From Clostridia bacterium (GTDB lineage: Bacteria; Bacillota_A; Clostridia; TANB77; CAG-508), in assembly GCA_017621295.1 (NCBI GenBank), contig JAGATI010000007.1:1-34305 (forward strand): DNA of 34,305 nucleotides, in the 5' to 3' direction. The notes below the pieces were generated by a model, which saw only the letters and a list, made by a program, of their open reading frames with translations, was not told the DNA's origin and made no database searches. Made by a program: the position numbers and the translations under genes. Shown here one piece after another: positions 1-8,461 of this stretch. Numbering within the stretch: position 1 is the first letter of the stretch; each line of letters starts with the position of its first letter.

Positions 1-348
1 CATACATAACATATCTTTTACATTACTTACATCCCAATTAGACAAATCACAATTGAACTTTACACATTGACAAAACATATATGACATATCCTTTACATTA
101 CTTACATTCCACTTAGATACATCAAAATTTATATTAGCAATATCAGCATTGATTATGTCAGTATTGAAGAATAAGTTAGACATATCTGTTATCTTAGATG
201 TGTCAATACAATTTAAGTCATACTCACCATTGTTAATCAATTCTTCAATATTTTTTATCAATTCAATTTTTGAAGTAGGTTGATATGAATAATTATCTAT
301 TTTTCTATTTATCTTGTTGTTTACTAAAAATTCATTTAAGCTTATCAT
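1..348 (-). CDS. BspA-like (DUF285) repeat protein, N-terminal part; runs off the window edge
   Basis: This is the first 116 codons of a minus-strand gene whose 3' end lies outside the window. It starts at ATG 346-348. Residues 1-60 form a leader starting MISLNEFLVNNKI and containing LNCIDTSKITDMS. It is followed by at least two units of the type W-[ND]-V-S-N-V-x-x-M-x-x-M-F-x-x-C, the signature of BspA-like surface repeats (DUF285, PF03382). The leader is nearly the same as that of the two tandem genes at 12959 and 13894, so all three are paralogs. A TATTTATA element at 370-377, a variant of the TATTTTTA motif seen before virion genes, lies just upstream. Role unknown; DUF285 repeats usually serve in binding or adhesion. 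No signal peptide is visible, which fits a phage protein released by lysis or carried in the virion. Confidence 0.85.
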   Translation of the reverse strand, partial: MISLNEFLVNNKINRKIDNYSYQPTSKIELIKNIEELINNGEYDLNCIDTSKITDMSNLFFNTDIINADIANINFDVSKWNVSNVKDMSYMFCQCVKFNCDLSNWDVSNVKDMLCM

Positions 349-386
349 AATTATTCATTTATGTTTATATATAAATATAAAATAAA

Positions 387-413
387 TGGTGGTACAATTA
401 ATATGCACCACCA
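387..413 (-). terminator. Rho-independent terminator of the 110-residue gene
   Basis: A 7-bp stem (TGGTGGT at 387-393, ACCACCA at 407-413) with a 13-base loop lies just past the stop of the gene at 453-785. In the minus-strand RNA it is followed by a T-rich run. It shares the GGTGG/CCACC core with other terminators in this window. Confidence 0.7.
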
Positions 414-452
414 CTTAAATAACATTATAAAAATTATGATAAATTATGGACT

Positions 453-785
453 TTAATCTTCAAAATACCATGTTCCTATGACATCATATATAGAATTCAA
501 TACTCTATAGTCTGCATCTGGATATTTGCTACACTTCTTAAACTGATTTTCAAAAAGCTCAAACTTAATGTAGTCCATCAAATCCAATATTTGCTTATGA
601 ACAAATATATTTGCATCTTCAACAAAGAATACTTTAAGATGAATCTTATTAAGTGTTTGATATATCTTCTTTACCTCTTCTCTACACCAGTCAGAAATTC
701 TGAGATGTCTTGATTCTCTATACAGAAGTTCTACATTATGCATTACTTCTACTGTGAAAATCTCTTGTACTTCTTCGTTTGTCAT
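453..785 (-). CDS. Unknown small phage protein, 110 residues
   Basis: I do not recognise this 110-residue protein. It is mostly charged and predicted helical, with no membrane segment, signal peptide or known motif; single cysteines at about residues 34 and 85 do not form a metal-site pattern. It has its own candidate host-type promoter upstream (831-862) and its own terminator (387-413), so it is probably a single-gene transcript rather than part of the downstream or upstream structural units. The promoter class is the one seen before replication genes, so early expression and a host-takeover role are possible, but this is only inferred. The start ATG at 783-785 has no Shine-Dalgarno sequence. 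Confidence 0.75.
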   Translation of the reverse strand: MTNEEVQEIFTVEVMHNVELLYRESRHLRISDWCREEVKKIYQTLNKIHLKVFFVEDANIFVHKQILDLMDYIKFELFENQFKKCSKYPDADYRVLNSIYDVIGTWYFED

Positions 786-830
786 AATCTTAAATTTTTA
801 ATTGTTTGTTGTTTAATTCTAATTACAATT

Positions 831-862
831 CAAATATAGTTAGATTTATGACAAATTTCAAA
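831..862 (-). promoter_or_regulatory. Candidate Bacteroidota-type promoter (early class)
   Basis: On the minus strand this reads TTTG (859-862), 20 bases, then TATATTTG (831-838). It matches the Bacteroides primary sigma-factor consensus TTTG-N19/21-TAnnTTTG at every consensus position. It lies 45 bases upstream of the ATG of the gene at 453-785. Confidence 0.7.
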
Positions 863-881
863 ATATTTATGTTAATTTATA

Positions 882-3800
882 TTAATCAATACATATTCTT
901 GCTTTCTTAATATATTGATGCTGCATAAATGCATCCACAGAATATCTTACATTTACATCATAATATCCCCTTATTCTCTTTTTGTTTCCATTACCTATAG
1001 ACATTATTGCAGAGTTTGTATTAGATTCTACATTAGAAGATTCAAGCATACCTAATGACATAGGCTTAAAGCTCCATTTAGTACCTGTATCAAATATAAA
1101 TGGAAAGTTAACATTGTCTATTGAAGCAACTATTAAGTCATCATTATTGAAATGATTGACACCTTCACTGTCTATAAAATACATTCTATTTATTAAGAAT
1201 TGATTTGAGCTTCTTTGCCATTTTAATGTATACTTATTTGACAATTTAGTTCCATAGTTGTTTGCTTTGACTGGCTTTCTATATTTAGCATCTTCTACCA
1301 ACATTTGACCAGTATTTGCATCATAATATATATATTGATATAGATTTCTTAATTCATTTACAATATTATATCTTGACTTATGTGCTTTCAATATAGTGTC
1401 TAACTTACATTCAGCATCTAATTGTGTATCAAAATAATCTTTTTCTTCATCATCAAATACATTTATATTTGTATCTGCATATACTATTCTATATTCATAT
1501 ACTTTTCGTATGTCATTATATTCTCTTATTATAGAATATCTTGCTCTTTCTGTATCTACTAAATTATCCACATATTTTTCTGCTTGTGACTTAAGTGTAA
1601 ACTTAAGCTTCTTTATGTATGCTAATGCTTCAGCTTCTGTGTTGTAGTATGCTATTTCTTCATATACATGTTGGAATACCTTGACATCATACATTACAGG
1701 ATATACATATACATTATTATCTTCTATTATGCTTATGTCTACAGGTTCTATAACTGGTGAATCTCTATGAATCCATTCTCTATTAGCTTCATCATATTTC
1801 CAATATGCTTGATATCTGTCAATATTTATTTGATCATTGTCTAATAGATATTCTTTTGTCACATTATTATATATGTAGTATGTCTGATTTATTTTTGTTA
1901 TCTGATGAATGTCAGCTGCAACTTTATTACCATTGACATCTACATCTACAATCATCTTTTCATACTCATGATTGTCATTCATAATATATACTATATTGTC
2001 AGATATTCCAAGATATGCTCCTGATGACAAATGCCAGTATTTGTCGGATATCAATTCTGACTTAAACTCTATTTCTTTCTTAGCAGTCAAATCAGACTGA
2101 TACAATATATTATCTATTGTCATGGTAGATATGAATACTACATACCAATAGTCTTTGTCATGCATTACATATGTGTCAAAGTCAAAATAGTTGTCTACTG
2201 GATATGTTAATTTAGCCTCACCATTGTCCCAAAAGAATTGTCTATAGAAGCTTATCAATTCATCAGGTTGCTTATATAGATCTTGATAGAAAAACTCTTT
2301 GTTTGGCTCTAATGGATTTCCTTTGACATGATTCATGTATGTCATATTCTTCTTATGACAATTCATAGAATCTAATATTATGTCAGGATAAGTAGAATCA
2401 TCAACATATCTTATCATATCTCCATTTTCATTATACAAATGATACATATGAATTCTATTAAGATATTTTGTATTGTCTACTATAACAGGAGATTCTCTAT
2501 ATTTGTCTATCAATGATTCTATACTATTCTTAACTATATTACTATATGTTTTGTTTGTATCAATCTCTCCTTTAGGCTCTAATTGCTCTATAGAGCGGTC
2601 AAATGAATCTGCTAATATATAATGACCATCATCATCCTTTGGTCTATCAACAGGAGTTGGTCTACGATACTTACATTTATTAGCACAACAGTCATTACAT
2701 AATTCTGAGAATGGACAATAGTCACCTTTGTCTTCTTCCTCAACATTTCTTATAGCAGGCTCAGCATACTTTATCTTTTCAAACTTACTTCCATTTAGCA
2801 ATTCTCCTATCAAATGTATAGACATACCAAGATATCCGTTTTCTATTATCTTATGTCCTATTTCATCTCTAAGAACTAAATCAAATGTAGAGAATGTTGA
2901 ATTTGATCTTATGTAGCTGAATACTGCATTAGTACTGACATATCTATCAAGTCTATAATGCATATGCTGGTTGTTTTCTTTAATTATATAGTTAAGATTC
3001 TCATATTTTGTATTATCTGCAACAATTTCCTCACCAATCACTTCACCTGTATCTGGATCCAATATTGGCTTACTTTCATAATTCCATTTGAAAGTTGTTC
3101 TTGGACCTATTCCATTTTCTATAATCTTACCATCTTCATCTGTACCATACCAGTCTGTAAGATTCCCCATATTATATTCAGGATATTTGTAATATATAGT
3201 GTTCTCTATAAAGTCATATGTAACCTCACAATTATATACTATACCAAGCTCATTTGCTATAGAATTAAGCTTATCTTTATATTCCGGATTGTCTAATCCA
3301 ATGCTTCTCATAGCTTTCATATATTCAAGATAATCATTCCAATTTAAGAATGCTCTATATATCAATGTCAGCTTCTTTATTTGAGAAGTCTCTTCTACAG
3401 ACAATCTATAATATCCATTTATTATATCATTATAAGCATAATAGTCGTTATTTGATGGCAATGGAAACTTTATGTCAGATATCTGTATTTGACTAGCACG
3501 ATAGTTGTCTATCTCCCTTTCTGTCTCTTCTTTAGTCCATTGTATTCTCTTTCTTATATTAGCTAAGAAATTTATGTCATTTATCTCAACTAATGATGGA
3601 ACAAACATAAAGCTGTTGAAGTCAACACCATTGTCAGATATGTTGTTTATTTGTCTAAAGTAATTTAAGAATTCTGCCTTTATAGTTCTTTCATTTATTC
3701 CTGGATAATAGCTTGGATCATCTGGGGAAACATATTCCGCATCAGTCTCCTTCAACTCATACTTATGATCTCTTCCATCACTTATATTGTATCTATATAT

Positions 3801-5618
3801 CAACTTACCAAAGTTTAGTTTAAATTCAGGTAATTTAATGACAAAATCATAGTAGTACCAATTTCCATTTACTAATAGACATATCTGATATTTCTTATCT
3901 ATCCAATAGTTTATATTGAAACTTGTATTGATTATCTTTGGTACTATGACAAACTTAAGATATTCATTGACAACTTTCTCATTTCCTTTGTCATCTAATA
4001 TTTGAGATTGTGTAAATTCAAAATGAGATTCATATATTTGCTTATCTTCTTTTCTAAGTATTAATACACAATCATAGTATTGTTCCATTTCTGTTGATCT
4101 GAACTTTATTGGAACATCTATGCATACATCATTTATGTAATATGTGAGACTTTCTGTATATGCACCCACATTATATGTAGTTGAGAATTCATTATAGTTG
4201 TCATCAACATATAATTGATGATTATATATGTATCTTACATTCTCAACTGGAAATGACACAGATATGTTTGGATCAGCTGTCAATACAGGTGGATTACATG
4301 TCTTAACATGAGTTGTCTGTATTAACTTAATGTCATTAGCATATACCTTGTGTGCTATAGTAGCAGAATGTACAGATATATGTATTGGTAAGAAGAACTT
4401 TTCATAATAGTACTTTAGACATGCAAGCTTAAGTCCAAGCTCATCAAATATGAAGTTATAATATGGCTTATAGAATGTTATGTCCCTTTCATCATATCTC
4501 TTTTCTACAACCTTATGGAATAAGTCTTCTAATATTGGCTTATTTTCTCCTATGAACCATTCTTTGTTGAAGTCTTGTGGATCTAAATCTTCAGTATCTG
4601 CATTTTCAGGTATTGTTAAAGCTATCATAGTGGAATTTCTAAATGTATGATAGCTGTATATTAAGTCTGAAGATGTATTGAAATAGTCTCTTATATATTG
4701 ACTTAAGAATTGGGTGTCAGTCTGCAACAACTTAGATATAGTGATATGCTTTCCATAGCCAAACCATTTTAGAGAATCTATAGCAGATTCAAAGTTTCCT
4801 GCTTCCATCTTTATATGGTTGTATGCAATCAATATCTCTTTTATCTTATCATTATATATAGTAGTATCTGGAGTTTCATTATAGAAGCTTGTCTGATATA
4901 TAGCTTTTAGAATGTCTTTAGGTAAGTCTATTCCCATATTCTTACCATTTATTATCAATTCTTCTGATTCATTTACATAAGTACCCCCTATAGTTACTGG
5001 ACACCATTCTTCTGTATTATCAGCATATTTTACATTTATCAGCACATTTGTCATCCATGTACCTTCTTCATTACAACACCCTATGACATAAAATGGAATC
5101 ATAGCAAACCATTTGTCATTGTCAGTCAGCTCATCCACTATACTTATGTCATTCATAGACAATGACACTTTAGAATCATTGTCACCATCTATAGATATAT
5201 ATTCATTCATAGACTTATTAGAAGCAACAAGCTCTTGTATTTGCTTTGATGCTACTAATTTGTAATGTTTTGAATCTACACTTATATGTATGTCAACAAT
5301 CTTTTTTCTCTTATCCTTTATTTCAATCTTATGCTTTACAGTGACTTCTTCTTTCTTTCCTGTTACATTATTGTCATATTCAACTTTTGTTTCTGGATTA
5401 TATTCTATTATATTTGATGAATTGCACAATTCTTGTATAGTTGCATTATACAATAATGGTCGAATAGCTTTCATATAGTATATTCCAGTTGAAAGCTTAC
5501 CTGTATATTCATTGTCAATCCAAAATATATAGTCATTTGTGTTGTATTCATATCCGATTGGATATTCATCATAAGATGGTAAAGAAAAAATATGTCCTGT
5601 ATGATCTATAAACTCCAT
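882..5618 (-). CDS. Very large virion-type protein, 1578 residues (tail/baseplate candidate)
   Basis: This is one unbroken reading frame of 1578 residues, rich in Asp, Asn, Tyr and Ile, with no signal peptide or membrane segment. Its N-terminus (MEFIDHTGHIFSLPSY) and its size and composition are typical of large structural proteins of big Bacteroidota phages; I cannot assign a named family. Two features stand out. Around residues 968-982 there is a cysteine cluster C-x5-C-x2-CC-x3-C. Near the C-terminus (about residues 1325-1440) a module is duplicated: each copy has an RY[SN]I[IV]xE..[DN][IL] segment followed by YxYxIxYxD. A TATTTTTA motif stands 30 bases before the start, as for other virion genes here. 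The neighbours and transcription class support a structural role; a tail or baseplate location is inference. Confidence 0.85.
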   Translation of the reverse strand: MEFIDHTGHIFSLPSYDEYPIGYEYNTNDYIFWIDNEYTGKLSTGIYYMKAIRPLLYNATIQELCNSSNIIEYNPETKVEYDNNVTGKKEEVTVKHKIEIKDKRKKIVDIHISVDSKHYKLVASKQIQELVASNKSMNEYISIDGDNDSKVSLSMNDISIVDELTDNDKWFAMIPFYVIGCCNEEGTWMTNVLINVKYADNTEEWCPVTIGGTYVNESEELIINGKNMGIDLPKDILKAIYQTSFYNETPDTTIYNDKIKEILIAYNHIKMEAGNFESAIDSLKWFGYGKHITISKLLQTDTQFLSQYIRDYFNTSSDLIYSYHTFRNSTMIALTIPENADTEDLDPQDFNKEWFIGENKPILEDLFHKVVEKRYDERDITFYKPYYNFIFDELGLKLACLKYYYEKFFLPIHISVHSATIAHKVYANDIKLIQTTHVKTCNPPVLTADPNISVSFPVENVRYIYNHQLYVDDNYNEFSTTYNVGAYTESLTYYINDVCIDVPIKFRSTEMEQYYDCVLILRKEDKQIYESHFEFTQSQILDDKGNEKVVNEYLKFVIVPKIINTSFNINYWIDKKYQICLLVNGNWYYYDFVIKLPEFKLNFGKLIYRYNISDGRDHKYELKETDAEYVSPDDPSYYPGINERTIKAEFLNYFRQINNISDNGVDFNSFMFVPSLVEINDINFLANIRKRIQWTKEETEREIDNYRASQIQISDIKFPLPSNNDYYAYNDIINGYYRLSVEETSQIKKLTLIYRAFLNWNDYLEYMKAMRSIGLDNPEYKDKLNSIANELGIVYNCEVTYDFIENTIYYKYPEYNMGNLTDWYGTDEDGKIIENGIGPRTTFKWNYESKPILDPDTGEVIGEEIVADNTKYENLNYIIKENNQHMHYRLDRYVSTNAVFSYIRSNSTFSTFDLVLRDEIGHKIIENGYLGMSIHLIGELLNGSKFEKIKYAEPAIRNVEEEDKGDYCPFSELCNDCCANKCKYRRPTPVDRPKDDDGHYILADSFDRSIEQLEPKGEIDTNKTYSNIVKNSIESLIDKYRESPVIVDNTKYLNRIHMYHLYNENGDMIRYVDDSTYPDIILDSMNCHKKNMTYMNHVKGNPLEPNKEFFYQDLYKQPDELISFYRQFFWDNGEAKLTYPVDNYFDFDTYVMHDKDYWYVVFISTMTIDNILYQSDLTAKKEIEFKSELISDKYWHLSSGAYLGISDNIVYIMNDNHEYEKMIVDVDVNGNKVAADIHQITKINQTYYIYNNVTKEYLLDNDQINIDRYQAYWKYDEANREWIHRDSPVIEPVDISIIEDNNVYVYPVMYDVKVFQHVYEEIAYYNTEAEALAYIKKLKFTLKSQAEKYVDNLVDTERARYSIIREYNDIRKVYEYRIVYADTNINVFDDEEKDYFDTQLDAECKLDTILKAHKSRYNIVNELRNLYQYIYYDANTGQMLVEDAKYRKPVKANNYGTKLSNKYTLKWQRSSNQFLINRMYFIDSEGVNHFNNDDLIVASIDNVNFPFIFDTGTKWSFKPMSLGMLESSNVESNTNSAIMSIGNGNKKRIRGYYDVNVRYSVDAFMQHQYIKKARICID

Positions 5619-5647
5619 TTTTTATATAACGTCTTTCTAAATATATA

Positions 5648-5655
5648 TAAAAATA
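5648..5655 (-). promoter_or_regulatory. Candidate late-class motif TATTTTTA
   Basis: Minus-strand TATTTTTA followed by TATATA lies 30 bases before the ATG of the 1578-residue gene. A second copy of the octamer is at 5670-5677, partly under the terminator of the upstream gene. The motif recurs before at least seven other genes in this window; its function is inferred from position. Confidence 0.5.
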
Positions 5656-5677
5656 GCTTAAATTAATGATAAAAATA

Positions 5678-5714
5678 GAGGTGAACAATATAAATTGACA
5701 TATATGTTCACCTC
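5678..5714 (-). terminator. Terminator after the zinc-ribbon gene
   Basis: A 10-bp perfect stem (GAGGTGAACA at 5678-5687, TGTTCACCTC at 5705-5714) with a 17-base loop is followed on the minus strand by CTATTTTTATC. It ends the short operon 6261-5767 before the 1578-residue gene begins. Confidence 0.75.
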
Positions 5715-5766
5715 AATCAAAACAATATTATCCCATAACAAACTAAATATTCTCTCTAAATGCAGC

Positions 5767-6009
5767 CTAATTATATTCTACAATATTGTCCTTAGACAAT
5801 TTGAATGTATGATATTTGAATGATGGCTTACATTCTTTCTGACATGCTATCTTCTTATCAATATGCTCATCTGGATGTGCTGTATATTCTCCAGCTGGAC
5901 ATTGTACTTCAGATTCATTTATCAAATCTGCGACAGTTATTGGAATTTGTAGTCCACAAACAGGACATACTGCTACTAATTCTCCCTTTATGAATACTTT
6001 ATCTTGCAT
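5767..6009 (-). CDS. Small zinc-ribbon-like protein, 80 residues
   Basis: The 80-residue protein has a CPVCG knuckle at residues 15-19 and further cysteines at about 37, 55 and 59 (the last two as C-x3-C), a pattern that could bind one zinc ion. There is no recognisable enzymatic domain. It begins 9 bases after the stop of the upstream 80-residue gene, so the two are probably co-transcribed, and a terminator follows at 5678-5714. Its stop is TAG; reading through would add 7 residues before another TAG. Small zinc-ribbon proteins occur in phages both as regulators and as virion components; I cannot tell which applies. Confidence 0.75.
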   Translation of the reverse strand: MQDKVFIKGELVAVCPVCGLQIPITVADLINESEVQCPAGEYTAHPDEHIDKKIACQKECKPSFKYHTFKLSKDNIVEYN

Positions 6010-6018
6010 AATGCTTTG

Positions 6019-6261
6019 TTATTTCCATGTGAAATATTTGAATTGTTTGACTTTATCTATATATTTGAACAACATTATTGTTCTCATATCTATAAGTTGT
6101 AGAAATGTTATAAGTACTGTGTTTCCTCTAGTAAACAATGTCTTAGGAACACATAACCTCAATATTCCATTTCTAGCATAGTCATACTTTCTTGCTTTTC
6201 CTATGTTGTCATATTGGGTATATCTGTAAGTTCTAAAGTCAAGTGAATTCTTTATATCCAC
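6019..6261 (-). CDS. Unknown basic small protein, 80 residues (GTG start)
   Basis: I do not recognise this 80-residue protein. It is basic and rich in Tyr, Lys and Arg, with a moderately hydrophobic stretch near residues 45-65 that is interrupted by charges and unlikely to span a membrane. No ATG is available upstream in frame, so GTG at 6259-6261 is the likely start. A TATTTTTA motif (6284-6291) lies 22 bases upstream, and the zinc-ribbon gene follows after 9 bases. The pair probably forms a two-gene late operon running away from the divergent endonuclease gene. Confidence 0.65.
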   Translation of the reverse strand: MDIKNSLDFRTYRYTQYDNIGKARKYDYARNGILRLCVPKTLFTRGNTVLITFLQLIDMRTIMLFKYIDKVKQFKYFTWK

Positions 6262-6283
6262 AATTCTTATTAAGATATTTATA

Positions 6284-6291
6284 TAAAAATA
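6284..6291 (-). promoter_or_regulatory. Candidate late-class motif TATTTTTA
   Basis: Minus-strand TATTTTTATATAAATA lies in the divergent region 6262-6346, facing the two-gene operon 6261-5767. It is the closest copy to a start codon (22 bases); most lie 34-53 bases away. Confidence 0.45.
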
Positions 6292-6306
6292 AAGTCATTA
6301 TAGTTA

Positions 6307-6339
6307 GTTGAAATTGTATAATTGATATTACTATATTAT
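6307..6339 (+). promoter_or_regulatory. Weak candidate early-class promoter before the endonuclease gene
   Basis: GTTG (6307-6310), 21 bases, then TATATTAT (6332-6339). It resembles the elements before the helicase and the exonuclease operon. Only 7 bases separate it from the ATG at 6347, so a transcript from it would be nearly leaderless; this lowers confidence. Confidence 0.35.
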
Positions 6340-6346
6340 ATAGATT

Positions 6347-7387
6347 ATGTCAAATGATAAGATAAATGAAATAATATTAAATAGAGTAATGTCAATAAAG
6401 GGATATTTGATGAATGCAAGACTATTACATTTATTAAATAGCTATCCAAACATAAAGACATATTTAGAAAACTTAGTTGATCATTATGATTCATATAACG
6501 AAATAATATATAGAATAATCAATAATGATATTGAACAACATTATTGTCCTACTTGTGGAAAGCCATTGAAATATGGGAATTTAAATAGAGGTTGGTACAA
6601 TCATTGTTCTTATAGATGTGCAACATTAGATCCAGAAGTTCATAATAAGATTGTAAATACTTCAATGAAAAGATATGGAGTAAAGAATGGTGGAGGATCA
6701 AAAGAGGCTATAGCTAAAATAAAGAAGACAAAATTAGAAAGATACGGAAATGAAAATTATGCTAATGGTGATAAGATAAGAGAATCATTTAAGAATATGT
6801 CAGAAGAAAATAGAAAGCGTAGAATAGATAAGATACAAAAGACAACATTTGAAAGATATGGGAAACATAGAAAAAAGATATTTGAAAAGATAAAGAAGAC
6901 AAATTTACAAAGATATGGAAAAGAATTCTATACACAAACAGAAGAATATAAGAAATCTGCATATTCTAAAATTGAAAAGACTGTAGAAAAAAGAAATGAG
7001 ACAAAAAGAAAGAACGGTACATTCAATACATCAAGTTGGGAAGACAAATCATATGACATATTGAAAGAAAAATATCCTGATATAGTGCGACAATATAGAG
7101 ACAATATCAGATATCCATGGTGTTGCGACTTCTACATACCAAGCAAAGATTTGTTCATAGAATGTAACTATGGTTGGACACATGGAGGACATCCTTATGA
7201 TGAGAATAATCCAAAAGATGCAGATAAGTTAAACAAATGGAAAGAAAGATATGGAAATTATTGGTGGCATACATGGGTAGAATATGATCCTAAGAAAAGA
7301 AATAAAGCAAAAGAAAACAATCTTAACTTTATTGAAATATGGACTGTTAGAGAATTAGAAGAAATGATAGAAAGAGGGGAAATATAA
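6347..7387 (+). CDS. Homing-endonuclease-like protein: zinc finger, KxxRYG repeats, PD-(D/E)XK-type nuclease domain
   Basis: Residues 67-91 hold a CPTC...CSYRC zinc finger (Cys 67, 70, 87, 91). Residues 100-195 carry four modules ending in ERYG/KRYG/QRYG, of the short DNA-binding repeat type common in phage intron-type endonucleases. The C-terminal part (about 230-335) has a DFYIPSKDLFIECN segment (Asp261, Glu272) followed by WTHGGHP, consistent with a Vsr/PD-(D/E)XK-like nuclease core. The gene is alone on the plus strand between minus-strand virion genes, the usual context of a free-standing homing endonuclease. Such enzymes cut related genomes lacking the gene and spread it by recombination. 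Neither neighbour looks split, so it appears to sit in an intergenic site. Confidence 0.8.
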   Translation: MSNDKINEIILNRVMSIKGYLMNARLLHLLNSYPNIKTYLENLVDHYDSYNEIIYRIINNDIEQHYCPTCGKPLKYGNLNRGWYNHCSYRCATLDPEVHNKIVNTSMKRYGVKNGGGSKEAIAKIKKTKLERYGNENYANGDKIRESFKNMSEENRKRRIDKIQKTTFERYGKHRKKIFEKIKKTNLQRYGKEFYTQTEEYKKSAYSKIEKTVEKRNETKRKNGTFNTSSWEDKSYDILKEKYPDIVRQYRDNIRYPWCCDFYIPSKDLFIECNYGWTHGGHPYDENNPKDADKLNKWKERYGNYWWHTWVEYDPKKRNKAKENNLNFIEIWTVRELEEMIERGEI

Positions 7388-7397
7388 AATTTCCCCT
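7375..7397. terminator. Two-way terminator between convergent genes
   Basis: A 9-bp stem (AGGGGAAAT at 7375-7383, ATTTCCCCT at 7389-7397) with a 5-base loop overlaps the last codons and stop of the endonuclease gene. It lies 8 bases from the end of the opposing gene at 7405, and the flanks are T-rich in both directions. Confidence 0.65.
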
Positions 7398-7404
7398 ACA
7401 TATA

Positions 7405-8313
7405 TTATATTGTAACTGTATTTTCAAAATAGCTTGGAGAATGATTCTTATTTATCCATTCATCTATTCTATCCATTTCTTGATCTGCCATGTCTCGCCA
7501 TATTGAATAATTTAGAGAAACACCACCTGCAAGCTTAAATTCAAAGGTACCCATTATAGTAGCCATAGATCTCAAACCTAAGCAAATGCAGTATCTGAAG
7601 AAATAGTAAGACTTATATAAATCTTGAATCTTAAGTCTCTTATATACATTGAGCATTAAGTCAGCATGCCCTAATGCACCAAGAATTATCAAATCATTAG
7701 AAAATGGATTATAGTTGTATGTAAGTGGAGTATCAAACATATACTTATACGTCTGTACTTCATATAGAGCTGCAGTTATATCAGTAAGGTTGTAGCCAGT
7801 TCCAGAGCCAAATACATCTGACAATGATCCACCACTACCATTTGCTAATGCTGAATTGTTCAATATCATTCTCTCCAATGAGAAGTCTCCCATAACACCG
7901 TAGTTGAATGTGTCAGTTGTCTTATATACACCATTGACAGATATTATCTGAGGTGGAAGCTTAGCTATATTGTTTGCTCCACATTTCTCAAATTCTGTAA
8001 ATGGAAGGCAAAACCAACGTTCTTCTATAGACTGATCATCATTCTCCCAGAAATGTTGGGCAGCTTGCAATATCAATGGTGGTATGGCGGCAGCAGGTAT
8101 TGGTATGGGTAATGCACAAGACTGTGTAAGTTCTTGTACTATACGTTGAATGAAGTTGTAGTCTATTTGATCTTCAAGCTTTTCTTTTGCTCTTATGAAT
8201 TCCTCCATACTAGCATTACCTTGAAAGTCACCACCTCGTATACTTACATCAAACATATTGTTCATATAGTTAGAAGTAGAGCCATTGCCAACACCACAAT
8301 TATTACAAGACAT
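7405..8313 (-). CDS. Virion structural protein, 302 residues (neck/tail-connector-like candidate)
   Basis: The protein has a proline-rich helical stretch LPIPIPAAAIPP near residues 68-80 followed by a helix with paired aromatics. Its C-terminal half contains YNYNPF, LGALGHADLMLNVY, FFRYCICLGL, IMGTF and LNYS. This order of motifs matches a family of virion proteins I have seen in very large phages, but no experimental function comes to mind. It is Cys-rich at the extreme N-terminus (C-x2-C at residues 3-6). It is a single minus-strand gene with a TATTTTTA motif 33 bases upstream and a shared two-way terminator downstream. A neck or connector role is a guess from general resemblance. Confidence 0.7.
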   Translation of the reverse strand: MSCNNCGVGNGSTSNYMNNMFDVSIRGGDFQGNASMEEFIRAKEKLEDQIDYNFIQRIVQELTQSCALPIPIPAAAIPPLILQAAQHFWENDDQSIEERWFCLPFTEFEKCGANNIAKLPPQIISVNGVYKTTDTFNYGVMGDFSLERMILNNSALANGSGGSLSDVFGSGTGYNLTDITAALYEVQTYKYMFDTPLTYNYNPFSNDLIILGALGHADLMLNVYKRLKIQDLYKSYYFFRYCICLGLRSMATIMGTFEFKLAGGVSLNYSIWRDMADQEMDRIDEWINKNHSPSYFENTVTI

Positions 8314-8346
8314 ATCTTTATGTATATATATAAAATGTACTTTAGT

Positions 8347-8354
8347 TAAAAATA
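8347..8354 (-). promoter_or_regulatory. Candidate late-class motif TATTTTTA
   Basis: Minus-strand TATTTTTA lies 33 bases before the ATG of the 302-residue virion gene. It is in the divergent region 8314-8453, back to back with the early-class element at 8361-8392. Confidence 0.5.
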
Positions 8355-8360
8355 ATTTGA

Positions 8361-8392
8361 ATTGAATACATTACAGATTCTATCTATATTAA
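8361..8392 (+). promoter_or_regulatory. Candidate early-class promoter of the primase-helicase operon
   Basis: ATTG (8361-8364), 20 bases, then TATATTAA (8385-8392). The same spacing and TATATT core occur at 831-862, 17046-17078 and 20399-20430. It lies 33 bases before the leader ORF start at 8426. Confidence 0.5.
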
Positions 8393-8425
8393 CATATATT
8401 ATTAATTTAATAGAAGGAACTATAA

Positions 8426-8461
8426 ATGACAAATTTATATAGAGGAGCTTTGTATGGGTGA
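8426..8461 (+). CDS. Possible 11-residue leader peptide overlapping the helicase start
   Basis: ATG 8426 opens a short frame, MTNLYRGALYG, ending in TGA 8459-8461, which overlaps the helicase ATG (8454) by 8 bases. It has its own purine-rich AGAAGGAA six bases upstream, and its codons contain AGAGGAG (8441-8447), which sits six bases before the helicase ATG. Two Shine-Dalgarno-like sites in a window that otherwise mostly lacks them suggest translational coupling: ribosomes finishing the leader would restart at the helicase. The peptide itself may have no function. Confidence 0.4.
   Translation: MTNLYRGALYG

Noticed and set aside
2728..3296. Plus-strand open frames inside the 1578-residue gene
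   Set aside because: They are antisense to a long, continuous coding frame, hydrophobic in a way typical of shadow frames, and have no start signals.
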